Shown: positions 33,271 through 41,683 of the stretch, in pieces
How the letters are laid out: each line of letters opens with the position of its first letter
How positions within the stretch are numbered: the stretch's first letter is position 1
The notes under the pieces: generated by a model
The model's database searches: none
Told to the model about the DNA's origin: nothing
Seen by the model: the letters and a program-made list of their open reading frames with translations, nothing else
Translations under genes and position numbers: made by a program
NCBI RefSeq assembly: GCF_001612665.1
Contig: NZ_BDAX01000002.1
Location: 682,001 to 746,000 of the forward strand
Reading direction: 5' to 3'
Length of the DNA stretch: 64,000 nucleotides
From: Nocardia alba NBRC 108234
Lineage (GTDB): Bacteria; Actinomycetota; Actinomycetes; Mycobacteriales; Mycobacteriaceae

Positions 33271-33390
33271 TGTGCGCTGTCGATCGAGTCGGCCGTCACC
33301 GAACCGGGTCCGGCCACGCACGGTTCGCTCGCCGGGCGTGGCGCCGTCGCAGGTTTCGACTCGCGGCCTCCGCGAGCACCCACCCACCGC

Positions 33391-33396
33391 TAAAGT
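33391..33396 (+). promoter_or_regulatory. Candidate -10 for a leaderless M50 peptidase transcript
   Basis: TAAAGT is 6 nt upstream of the GTG at 33403 and there is no Shine-Dalgarno. Confidence 0.42.
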
Positions 33397-33402
33397 GCGA
33401 CG

Positions 33403-34149
33403 GTGAACACCGGATCCGCCAGCACGCTTCTCGACCACCTCCTCGAACCCCAGCCCGCGCCCGCCTGGTGGTTGGTGCTCGCCACCGCCGCGGCGGCAGT
33501 GATTCTGGTCGGTTACCGACCGCTGTGGCGGCTGACCCGCGCCGTGGTAACCGTGGCGCACGAGGGCGGGCACGCGCTGGTCGCGCTCCTCACCGGGCGC
33601 AGGCTGCACGCGATCACGCTGCATACCGACACCTCGGGGTTGACCGTGTCGAGCGGCAAACCGAGTGGTCCCGGCATGATCCTCACCGCGGCCGCCGGGT
33701 ATCCGGCGCCGGCACTGCTCGGTCTCGGCTACGCGGCGCTGCTCGGGACGGGCCGGGTCACGGTGATGCTGTGGGCGACGCTGGTGATGCTGGCCGCGGT
33801 GCTGATCAAGGTGCGCAATGTGTACGGGCTGCTCACCGTGTTCGTGCTCGGCGCACTGGTGTTCGGGGTGTCGTGGTTCGGCAGTGATCTGTTGCAGGCC
33901 GCGTTCGCGTATCTCGCGGCGTGGTTCCTGCTGGCCGCCGGGGTCCGGCCGGTTTTCGAATTGCAGCGCAGTCGGCGCGGGCAACCCGGGCGCGCGGACT
34001 CCGACGCGGACCAGCTGGCCCGATTGACCCATCTTCCCGCGGTGCTGTGGGTGCTGTTCTTCACCGCGGTCTGTCTGGCGGCTCTGGCCCTGGGCGCGAT
34101 GCTGATGCTGGCTCCGGTCCAAGAGCTTCATCCCCTGCTTCAGCGGTGA
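33403..34149 (+). CDS. M50-like membrane metallopeptidase
   Basis: A 248-residue integral membrane protein. Zinc-binding HEGGH is in VVTVAHEGGHALVALLTGRRL near residues 50-55, following a membrane segment. The protein has about six hydrophobic helices. It belongs to the short actinobacterial M50B-like group, which lacks the PDZ domain of site-2 proteases such as RseP. Its substrate, probably a membrane peptide, is unknown. The start is GTG with a leaderless-type -10. The last 10 bases overlap the convergent gluconokinase gene. Confidence 0.85.
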   Translation: MNTGSASTLLDHLLEPQPAPAWWLVLATAAAAVILVGYRPLWRLTRAVVTVAHEGGHALVALLTGRRLHAITLHTDTSGLTVSSGKPSGPGMILTAAAGYPAPALLGLGYAALLGTGRVTVMLWATLVMLAAVLIKVRNVYGLLTVFVLGALVFGVSWFGSDLLQAAFAYLAAWFLLAAGVRPVFELQRSRRGQPGRADSDADQLARLTHLPAVLWVLFFTAVCLAALALGAMLMLAPVQELHPLLQR

Positions 34150-34646
34150 TCGGCGATCCAATAGTCAACGGACTCGGTGACGAGCGAACTCGGCGGTTGG
34201 AGCGCGTTGAGGGTGACGCCCGCCTCGTCGACCCGCAGCGGCTCGAGCGTGTCGAGCTGGGAATCCAGCAGGATCGTCGGCATGAAGTGACCGAGCCTGC
34301 CAGTCATCCGGCGCAGCAACTCCTCGCGAGTGGCGGCCAGATGAACGAAGTAGGCGTTCGGCGCCTTCGCGCGCAGCCGGTCGCGGTAGGCCCATCGCAG
34401 GGCCGAGCAGCTCGCGACCCCGCCCGTCGTCTGATGGTCGACGAGCCAGTCCGCGACGGTGTCGAGCCAGGGCAGCCGGTCCTCGTCGGTGAGCGGGATG
34501 CCCGCGGCCATCTTGTCGATATTGGCCTGCGGATGGAAGTCGTCACCCTCGGCGTACGGGACTTCGAGCCGGTCGGCGGTCAGCGCGCCGACGGTCGTCT
34601 TCCCACACCCCGATACCCCCATCACCACGATGACAGGTTCGGCCAC
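34140..34646 (-). CDS. gntK: Gluconokinase
   Basis: A 168-residue small-molecule kinase that phosphorylates D-gluconate to 6-phosphogluconate. The P-loop is GVSGCGKTT at residues 10-18. The family block YAEGDDFHPQANIDKMAAGIPLTDEDRLPWL is nearly invariant in gluconokinases, followed by CSALRWAYRDRLR and HFMPTILLDSQLDTLE. Length matches GntK. A GGAGG site precedes the ATG. No gluconate transporter is adjacent; the SMP-30-like lactonase about 1 kb away could in principle supply gluconate, but that is only a suggestion. Confidence 0.94.
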   Translation of the reverse strand: MAEPVIVVMGVSGCGKTTVGALTADRLEVPYAEGDDFHPQANIDKMAAGIPLTDEDRLPWLDTVADWLVDHQTTGGVASCSALRWAYRDRLRAKAPNAYFVHLAATREELLRRMTGRLGHFMPTILLDSQLDTLEPLRVDEAGVTLNALQPPSSLVTESVDYWIADHR

Positions 34647-34726
34647 GGCGACCTCCTCGTCGAAAAGACCCCACAGCGACGCCTACGCGTCCTGCCAGAC
34701 CGAGGGTAGCGACTTCCCGGCGACGA

Positions 34727-36757
34727 TCAGGGAATCGGGCGGTCGGTGGGCAGGTTGACGAAGCTCGGCGCCGCGGGGTCGAGCCGCACGTGCTGGGGCT
34801 CGAGACCGCTGGCGTTCAGCATCGGCCGGAACGGCAGCGCCTTGGGCGCGTTGCCGGCGAAGACGTCGACGCGCAGCCGGTGCCCCGGCGCCAGGACCGC
34901 CTGGGTCGGGATGACGGCCACGTCGAGCTCGGTGGGCGCGCCGGGCGATACCGGGAGCAACCGGTCGACGGTGAGCGGGTTGAACGGGGCGGTGAAGTCG
35001 CCGTTGATCGAGCGCGCGCTACGGCGTTCGTCGACCGCCCGCATCGACGAGGTGAGCTGGCCGGTGGTGAGCACGGTCGAGGTCCCATCGGGCGCCACGT
35101 CGTTGACGGTGACGTTCCAGAATCCGTCGGTGGCATCGTGCACCGTGTTCAGCCGCACATTGATCGGTCCCGAGATCACCGTCTGTTCGGTCAGCGGGGC
35201 ACTGGTGAAGGTGAGGCCGTTGCGTTCGGCGATGCGGGAGTCCTTCGCGCAGGTATCGAACGCGGCCGCCATCCCCGCTGAGCCCTGCGCCGCGTCGCGG
35301 GAGCAGATCTGATTCAAACCCGGTGCGACAGTGAGTGTTTCAGAGGCAGTCGGACCGGTGGCGCTGAGGGATCCGTCGTGCAAGCTGTCCTCGGTGCTGC
35401 CGCTGGGCGCGGCGGAGAGGTAGACGCGGCGATGCGTCACACCGGGCTGTGGGAACTCGCGCAGCGTCACCCAGCCGCCACCCTGTTGTTTCACCGTGAC
35501 GGGCCCGAATCCTTCGACGCCGCTGTCGATGTCCTTGAGCCAGGTGTCGAACCAGGCCCGCTGCAGCACGTCCAGGCGCGGGGGTGCACCGGGAACACCG
35601 GTGCCCGCACCGGGATTGGCGTGATAGGTATCGCCGACCACGAGCTGCTTGCGCCCCGGAGGCAGCGGGATCTGCTCGTAGAGTTTGGTCGCGCTGTTGG
35701 CGAAGATATCGTGCCAGCCGCCGTAGACGAAGGTGGGCACCGTGATGTTCTCGGGGTGACCCATCAGCGCCTCGCGGAACGCCGAGGTGTCGTCGAGCGC
35801 ACCGTCGAGCGCGGGCGGCATATTCGACAGCGACGGGGTGAGCAGCGACTGAGCGAGCAGGTCGAAGTTGGTGGTCGGGTCGGCGAGACGGTCGTGGAAC
35901 CAGGTCCAGTCGAAGCTGCCGTCGACCATCGAGCCCACGTCGGGGACGAGTTTGAGCTGGTTGACCGAGTTCAGCCACAGCGGAAGGAAGGTGGTGCCGA
36001 CACCGCCGCCGGGGGCGACCACGTCGCGCATGAGGTCGCTGCCGGGCTCGACCGGGAAGATGGCTTGCAACGCGGGTGGGGCGTGCTCGGCGGCCCGCAA
36101 CTGGTTGATCCCGGCGTAGGAGCCGCCACTCATCCCGATGCGCCCGTTCGACCAGGGCTGGGTGGCCGCCCACTCGATCACCTCGCGGGTATCGAGCTGT
36201 TCGCGCGCGCCGAGGGTGTTCCATGTGCCCTGCGACAGGCCGGTTCCGCGCACATCGGCCACGACCACGGCATAGCCGGCGCCGACGAGTTTGCGATCGA
36301 CGCCGAGCATGGTCTGAACCATGCCGCCGTCCAGCGCCTGCACGAGGTCGCCGAAACCGCTGATCAGGGTGGTGGACAGGTTCAGCCTGCGCACGATGTC
36401 GACGGCCGTGGACTGCAGGCCCGGGATCGCGGCGGCCGATTCGATCAGCCCTGTCACGAGTTTCGAATAGGGCGTCAGGCTGACGATCACCGGAAGCGGC
36501 CGCTGCTCGATCACCCCCGCGGCGTCGGCCGGGCGGTAGACGTCGGCCACGAGCTCCACACCGTCGCTCATCGTGATCCGGACGCCACGCTCCACCCGAA
36601 CCTCGGGGTAGGCGCCCGGTCCGTCGTGCTGGGCGGTCCACCGCGCGGCCGACGGCTGCGCACCAGCGGGACCGCCGCCGCAGCCGAGTACGACGACCAC
36701 CGCGAGAATCGTCACCAGAATGCGCACGAACCCGTGTTCGGAACCTCTACCCACCAT
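34727..36757 (-). CDS. CocE/NonD-family alpha/beta hydrolase (S15-like), exported
   Basis: A 676-residue serine hydrolase. The N-terminus FVRILVTILAVVVVLGCGGG is a signal peptide ending in a possible lipobox (LGC). The catalytic domain opens with VRITMSDGVELVADVYRP, the nucleophile elbow is GMSGGSYAG, and the X-Pro dipeptidyl-peptidase C-terminal beta domain closes it (LRVDVFAGNAP). The acid and histidine are likely in the GGWHDIF and GDTYHANPG blocks. Members hydrolyse acylated or ester substrates at the cell surface. The start ATG 36757 follows GGGAG; the upstream open frame lacks coding character. Confidence 0.86.
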   Translation of the reverse strand: MVGRGSEHGFVRILVTILAVVVVLGCGGGPAGAQPSAARWTAQHDGPGAYPEVRVERGVRITMSDGVELVADVYRPADAAGVIEQRPLPVIVSLTPYSKLVTGLIESAAAIPGLQSTAVDIVRRLNLSTTLISGFGDLVQALDGGMVQTMLGVDRKLVGAGYAVVVADVRGTGLSQGTWNTLGAREQLDTREVIEWAATQPWSNGRIGMSGGSYAGINQLRAAEHAPPALQAIFPVEPGSDLMRDVVAPGGGVGTTFLPLWLNSVNQLKLVPDVGSMVDGSFDWTWFHDRLADPTTNFDLLAQSLLTPSLSNMPPALDGALDDTSAFREALMGHPENITVPTFVYGGWHDIFANSATKLYEQIPLPPGRKQLVVGDTYHANPGAGTGVPGAPPRLDVLQRAWFDTWLKDIDSGVEGFGPVTVKQQGGGWVTLREFPQPGVTHRRVYLSAAPSGSTEDSLHDGSLSATGPTASETLTVAPGLNQICSRDAAQGSAGMAAAFDTCAKDSRIAERNGLTFTSAPLTEQTVISGPINVRLNTVHDATDGFWNVTVNDVAPDGTSTVLTTGQLTSSMRAVDERRSARSINGDFTAPFNPLTVDRLLPVSPGAPTELDVAVIPTQAVLAPGHRLRVDVFAGNAPKALPFRPMLNASGLEPQHVRLDPAAPSFVNLPTDRPIP

Positions 36758-37007
36758 GTCATCGCTCCCGACCGGTTCGTCGCCGACATCGACCGAGCCA
36801 CCGCACGATCGGCGCCGAAACCATAACAGGGGTAAAGAGTTTGCCGAGTGAGCGTCGGCCCGCCCGGACTGTCGCTGTGAAGACCCATTGTTCCAGTTCA
36901 GCATGGTCGCGGGCTTCGCGTTTCTGTCGGTGGCTGGTGGTTGACTGGGTCTCGTGCCGGTGCGGTTGGGACCGGTCATCATTCCATCGCCGAGGAGGAC
37001 GTTCGAC

Positions 37008-37811
37008 ATGCCGACACGCGACGAAGCTTGGCCGCAGGGAACTCCCTGCTGGATCGACTGTCAGGTGAACGACACCGCCGCCGCCCGTGATTTCTACAGC
37101 GCGCTGTTCGGTTGGGAGTTCCAGGACGGTCCGCCCGAAGCCGGCGGCTATCTCATGGCCACGCTCGACGGCCGCCCGGCAGCGGGCGTCGGCCCGAAAC
37201 CGGAAGGCATGGGCGAGATGCCGTCGGTATGGACGACCTACTTCGCCGCCGAGCGCGCCGACGAGATCGCCCACCGGGTGAGCGAGTCCGGCGGGCAGGT
37301 GCTCATGCCACCGTTCGACGTGCTCGACGTGGGCCGGATGTTCGTCGCGGCCGACCCGGCGGGCGGAGTGTTCGGCGTATGGGAAGCCAAGGCGCACAAT
37401 GGCTCCGGCGTCTACAACCAGCACGGCGCCTACTGCTGGAACGAATTGCACACCCCCGCCTACGACCGGGCGCACGAGTTCTACCACTCGGTGTTCGGCT
37501 GGCAGTACACCGAGATCGGCGACGGTGAGAACTTCACCTACTCCACGTTCGCGCTGCCCGGAGACGGCCACGAGCTCGGCGGCGTCATGGATGCCTCAGC
37601 ACTGAGCACCCCGCCGTACTGGCTCACCTGGATCCAGGTCGACGACACCGACGGCGCGCTGGCCAAGGCCACCGAGCTGGGAGCATCGGTGATCATGGGC
37701 CCCGACGACGGCCCGTTCGGCCGCAGCGGCATCCTGCAGGCGCCCCAGGGCGAGGTGTTCGCCGTGATCGATCCGGCCAAGGCGGTCGGCGAGGTACCCA
37801 CCGGTTCCTGA
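37008..37811 (+). CDS. VOC-family (glyoxalase-like) protein, two domains
   Basis: A 267-residue protein made of two glyoxalase/bleomycin-resistance domains in tandem (about 10-130 and 140-262). Each starts with the same pattern: CWIDCQVNDTAAARDFYSALFGWEF and CWNELHTPAYDRAHEFYHSVFGWQY, and each closes with a DPAGGVFGVWE or APQGEVFAVIDP strand. This is the layout of Streptomyces and mycobacterial proteins annotated as hydroxylase-like or CFP30B-like. A metal-dependent small-molecule function is likely but not defined. GAGGAGG lies 9 nt before ATG 37008. Confidence 0.88.
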   Translation: MPTRDEAWPQGTPCWIDCQVNDTAAARDFYSALFGWEFQDGPPEAGGYLMATLDGRPAAGVGPKPEGMGEMPSVWTTYFAAERADEIAHRVSESGGQVLMPPFDVLDVGRMFVAADPAGGVFGVWEAKAHNGSGVYNQHGAYCWNELHTPAYDRAHEFYHSVFGWQYTEIGDGENFTYSTFALPGDGHELGGVMDASALSTPPYWLTWIQVDDTDGALAKATELGASVIMGPDDGPFGRSGILQAPQGEVFAVIDPAKAVGEVPTGS

Positions 37812-37816
37812 GCTCG

Positions 37817-39856
37817 TCAGGGCGTGACGATGGCGAAATTCGGGTCCGGCTTGTCGATCAGGCCGGGCAGCTTCGCCAGCGCGGTGACATCACCGTCCAG
37901 GGCGATGTCACCGCTCGCGACGCCCTTGCGTAGATCGGCGCCGCCGACCAGGGTGGCGATCAGCGTCTGACGGGTGAGGGTGACCGTAGCGTCGGGCGCG
38001 GGCAGCGCGTCACCGGGGAATCGGTCGTAGTGCACGAGCACGCCGTTGCGCAGTTCGACGCGGTGCACGCGGTTGTCCTCGTTGCTGATCCGCCAGTCCG
38101 TGCTCATCCGGACATCCCAGGCCTTCGGACCGTCGATGCGCAACGCCACCGCGTCGAACACCTGCTCCACGCTCAGCGCCGCCGCCATCCCCGAGGAGTT
38201 GGCCGTTGTGGGCGTGCCGAAGGAACCGTTGCGCAGTTCGTAGGCGCCGCTGAGATAGAAGTTGCGCCAGGTGGCGTTCTCCGCGCCGTAGGCCAACTGT
38301 TCGAAGGCGCACGCCTGCAAGTCTTTCGCCGTCTTGTTGGTGGGGTCGGCGAAGATCACGTAGTTCACGACCTGGACGACCCAGCGGTAGTCGGCGGCGT
38401 CGTAGGCCTTCTGCGCGGTGCGCAGGGCCGCGTCGGCGCCGCCCATCGCGTCGACGTGGCGGCGCGCGCTCTCCACGGGCGGGTGCTCCCATAGGTGCGC
38501 GGGGTTGCCGTCGAACCAACCCATGTACCGCTGATACACGGCCTTGACGTTGTGACTGACCGAGCCGTAGTAGCCGTGCGTGGACCAGGACGCGGTCAGC
38601 GCCGGTGGCATCCGCAGCATTTCGGCGATCTCGGCGCCCACATAGCCCTGGTTCAGCAGGCGCAGCGTCTGATCGTTGAGGTAGCCGTACATGTCGCGCT
38701 GCAGCGACAGGAACTCCACGATCCGCTCGGTGCCCCAGACCGGCCAGTGGTGCGACGAGAACACCAGATCGGATCGGCGACCGTAGCGGTTGATCGAATC
38801 GGTGAGGTACTGGGCCCAGACATGCGGGTCGCGCACGAGCGCGCCGCGCAGGGTGACGATGTTGTGCATGGTGTGGGTGGCGTTCTCGGCCATGCACAGG
38901 ATGCGGCGGTCGGGGAAGTAGACGTTCATCTCCGAGGGCGCCTCGGTGCCCGGCGTCAGCTGGAAGACCATCCGCACGCCGTCGACGATCTCTTCCTGAT
39001 CGGTGCGGGTGACGAGCACGGTGGGCGGGATCAGGGTCACCGTGCCGATCGACGTTGTCTGTCCGAGACCGGCTCCCACCTGGCCTTTCGGGCCGCGAGG
39101 CAGGGCGGCGCCGTACATGTAGGCGGCGCGGCGGGCCATCGCCGTTCCGGTGTAGACGTTCTCGGCGACGGCGTGCTCGACGAATCCCGACGGCGCGATC
39201 ACCGGGCAGCGCCCGGCGGCGACGTCCTGCGGGGTGATGACGCCGTAGCTGCCGCCGAAGTGGTCGACATGGGAGTGGGAGTAGATCAGTCCGGTGACCG
39301 GCCGATCACCGCGATGCTTGCGATAGAGCGCGAGTCCGGCGGCCGCGGTCTCGGCCGAGATCAGCGGATCGATGACTACAACGCCGGTGCTGCCTTCGAT
39401 CAACGTCATGTTCGACAGGTCGAAGCCGCGGATCTGGTAGAAACCCGGCGCGATCTCGTAGAGGCCCTGTTTGACCGTGAGCTGGGACTGCCGCCACAGG
39501 CTCGGGTTCACCGACTGCGGGCAGGAACCGGCGAGGAAGTCGTAGGAGTCGTTGTCCCACACCACTTTTCCCGACGGATCGGTCACTGTCCCCGGTTCGA
39601 GGGAGGCGATCCAGCCGCGGTCGGCGTCGGCGAAATCGGCGGTATCGCCGAAGGGCAGCGTGTCGGCCAGCGCGCGGTTGGCGTCGAGGATGGCCTGGGT
39701 CGGCTCGGTCTGCGTGCTCGACGGGGTGACGCCCGCCGGTTGGTCGCCGCAGCCGGTGACGGTCGCGCCGACAGCCACCGCGGCGGCCGCGCCGACCCCG
39801 ACACCCAGCATCCCGCGCCGCGACAGCTCGCCACGACCCCTGTGTGCACTGCTCAC
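37817..39856 (-). CDS. Linear primary alkylsulfatase (SdsA-type), Tat-exported lipoprotein
   Basis: A 679-residue enzyme that hydrolyses long-chain alkyl sulfates such as dodecyl sulfate to alcohol and sulfate. The metallo-beta-lactamase zinc motif is YSHSHVDHFGG near residue 194. Further SdsA-type marks are NMTLIEGSTGVVVIDPL, PSEMNVYFPDRRILCMAENATHTMHN, and the dimerisation region GYVGAEIAEMLRMPP. The C-terminal SCP2-like domain follows. The N-terminus has a twin-arginine segment (SRRGMLGVG) and a lipobox VTGC at Cys36, so it is folded before export and anchored outside. The GTG start has AAGGAG 5 nt upstream. It is a single gene that would supply sulfate from sulfate esters. Confidence 0.93.
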   Translation of the reverse strand: MSSAHRGRGELSRRGMLGVGVGAAAAVAVGATVTGCGDQPAGVTPSSTQTEPTQAILDANRALADTLPFGDTADFADADRGWIASLEPGTVTDPSGKVVWDNDSYDFLAGSCPQSVNPSLWRQSQLTVKQGLYEIAPGFYQIRGFDLSNMTLIEGSTGVVVIDPLISAETAAAGLALYRKHRGDRPVTGLIYSHSHVDHFGGSYGVITPQDVAAGRCPVIAPSGFVEHAVAENVYTGTAMARRAAYMYGAALPRGPKGQVGAGLGQTTSIGTVTLIPPTVLVTRTDQEEIVDGVRMVFQLTPGTEAPSEMNVYFPDRRILCMAENATHTMHNIVTLRGALVRDPHVWAQYLTDSINRYGRRSDLVFSSHHWPVWGTERIVEFLSLQRDMYGYLNDQTLRLLNQGYVGAEIAEMLRMPPALTASWSTHGYYGSVSHNVKAVYQRYMGWFDGNPAHLWEHPPVESARRHVDAMGGADAALRTAQKAYDAADYRWVVQVVNYVIFADPTNKTAKDLQACAFEQLAYGAENATWRNFYLSGAYELRNGSFGTPTTANSSGMAAALSVEQVFDAVALRIDGPKAWDVRMSTDWRISNEDNRVHRVELRNGVLVHYDRFPGDALPAPDATVTLTRQTLIATLVGGADLRKGVASGDIALDGDVTALAKLPGLIDKPDPNFAIVTP

Positions 39857-39895
39857 CGATACTCCTTCGCTCCACGGCCGTCCGACCCGGACAAC

Positions 39896-39916
39896 TATTG
39901 CAGACTAACTGCAATA
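39896..39916. promoter_or_regulatory. TATTGCAG-N5-CTGCAATA dyad upstream of the alkylsulfatase gene
   Basis: A perfect 8-bp inverted repeat with a 5-bp spacer, in an AT-rich 66-nt gap, 40 nt upstream of the alkylsulfatase GTG. The position fits an operator overlapping its promoter. A TetR- or MarR-like repressor is plausible; no such gene is adjacent, so the regulator would act from elsewhere. The nearby PucR gene ends at 39923 and is unlikely to be the regulator. Confidence 0.5.
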
Positions 39917-39922
39917 TATGTG

Positions 39923-41551
39923 CTATTTCTGAGCGATCGGCAGCGCGGCGAGCTGAACAGCGAGCAGCAACCGGTCCTCGGGGTCGGTCAGGTCGATGCC
40001 GAGAATCGCCTCCACCCGCCGAAGCCGATACCGCAGCGTGTTCGGATGCACCCGCAACGCGGCCGCGGCGGCACGCACCTCACCGTGTGCGCGCAGATAG
40101 GTGTGAACCGATACCCGCAGGTCAGCGGCATGAGCGCGGTCGTAGGTGTCGAGTTCGGCCAGGCGCGGATCGTGCAGGCGCGGGCGTTCACGGATCAGCT
40201 CCATGATCTCGGCCAGCAGCACCGCGGTCCTGGCATCGGCCAGTGTGGTGACCCGGCTGCCCATGGGGTCAGCGACCGGACTGTCCATGACCCGATCGAC
40301 CTCGGCACGAGCGCCCGCGACCGCGGTGAGACCCGCGACCGGTGCGGCGATCGCGGCCCGCACCACCAGTTCGCGCGTCTGCTCGAGCTGGGTGACCAGC
40401 TCGCGGACCCAGGAACCGACGCTGTGCTCGGACTGGTAGGCGGGTAGCAGAACGTAGACCCGCTCGCCGATCGACTCGGTCACCGAATCGTCGCGAAAAG
40501 CGCTCGCGTGCAACCGGATCAGTCCACTCGATTCGGTCAGGCCCGCGGCGGGGCCGATCGGCGCGAAGCCGATCACCGCGGCGGGACCGGCGGTCGGCAG
40601 GTTCAGCGCGGCGGCCACCGAGGGCACGTCCACGCCGTCGCCGTGTGCCCCGAAGAGCCTGCGCACGAGCAATGCCTCGGTCGACGGCGCGTCCAGCCGC
40701 CGCGCGATGATCCTGGCGGCCACCGCCGACGCGCCGCGCAACACCTGCGCCGCGTCGGGGCGCAGCGGCGCCGCGCCCTGCTGCAGCCAGATGGTTCCGA
40801 GCATTCTCGATGACGCGCCGTCGGCGCCGCGCCGGATGCCGACGACGAGTCTGCGGCGGATATCGAGCTCGGGATGTTCGGGCACATCGACGACCTCGTC
40901 GCCGCGCCGGACCCGGTCGAACACTCCCCAGTCCCGCAGGATTCGCAGGTAGTCACTCGGGCCCTCCCTGCCGAGAATGGACTGGATGCGCAACCGGTCG
41001 GCCGAGGCGTCCGAGGCCGAATACGCCAGGACGTGGGACTGGGGATCTTCGATCGAGACCATGCCGCCGGTTTCCCTGGCCAGTACCTGCGCCAGCCCGA
41101 ACAGGTCGGTATCGGGGGCGAGCAGATCGTTGTCATCGGAGGCGGCGCGCTGACCGGGTGAACGGGCCAGCGTCCGCCGGATCACCGAGAACACCCGATC
41201 CCACCGCGCCTGCCGGTGGACGTGCACCAGCGCGACACCCGCGTCGTGGGCGGCGACGCGCACCGCGGGCGAATCGTTGGCGCCCTTGGTCATGAGCACA
41301 CGTGGTCGCTGGGCGGGGTCGCGGTCGCCGACGTCGCGCAGCCAGCGCGTTGTCGCGTCGGGGTCGACACCGACCAGCAGGTACACCTCGGGCAGCGCGC
41401 CCTCGGAAAGGTGTTCGGGCAGGTCGGCGGGTTCGACCACCGCGACGGTTCGCACCGCGATCCCGTCGCCCGCGGGGGCGTCGACGAGGGTGGCGACGGT
41501 GTGGTCGACGGCGGCGAGCAGCGCGCGCAACGTGATGGACCCGTCGGACAT
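39923..41551 (-). CDS. PucR-family transcriptional activator of proline catabolism (PruC-like)
   Basis: A 542-residue regulator of the PucR/CdaR group. Residues 1-150 hold an N-terminal sensor domain, about 150-400 a GGDEF-like/linker region, and the C-terminal 60 residues an HTH_30 domain with VRAAAAALRVHPNTLRYRLRRVEAILGIDLTDPEDRLLLAVQLA. The ATG 41551 has GGAGG 6 nt upstream. It is divergent from pruA-pruB; in mycobacteria a PucR-type protein (PruC) next to these genes activates them in response to proline, so the same role is likely here. Confidence 0.87.
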   Translation of the reverse strand: MSDGSITLRALLAAVDHTVATLVDAPAGDGIAVRTVAVVEPADLPEHLSEGALPEVYLLVGVDPDATTRWLRDVGDRDPAQRPRVLMTKGANDSPAVRVAAHDAGVALVHVHRQARWDRVFSVIRRTLARSPGQRAASDDNDLLAPDTDLFGLAQVLARETGGMVSIEDPQSHVLAYSASDASADRLRIQSILGREGPSDYLRILRDWGVFDRVRRGDEVVDVPEHPELDIRRRLVVGIRRGADGASSRMLGTIWLQQGAAPLRPDAAQVLRGASAVAARIIARRLDAPSTEALLVRRLFGAHGDGVDVPSVAAALNLPTAGPAAVIGFAPIGPAAGLTESSGLIRLHASAFRDDSVTESIGERVYVLLPAYQSEHSVGSWVRELVTQLEQTRELVVRAAIAAPVAGLTAVAGARAEVDRVMDSPVADPMGSRVTTLADARTAVLLAEIMELIRERPRLHDPRLAELDTYDRAHAADLRVSVHTYLRAHGEVRAAAAALRVHPNTLRYRLRRVEAILGIDLTDPEDRLLLAVQLAALPIAQK

Positions 41552-41683
41552 CGAACACCTCCGGTTTGGTCGATCGGACAAACAACTGACCGAATATTCA
41601 GCCGATCAGATGATTATGACCCCGGCCGACCGGTGTTGACTACGTCACATCCCGCTAGCCGCCACAACGCAGGAGACGCACTC

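Noticed and set aside
41216..41683. N-terminal extension of pruA from the long open frame
   Set aside because: The extension is antisense to the PucR gene; ATG 41684 has AGGAG and matches the family start.
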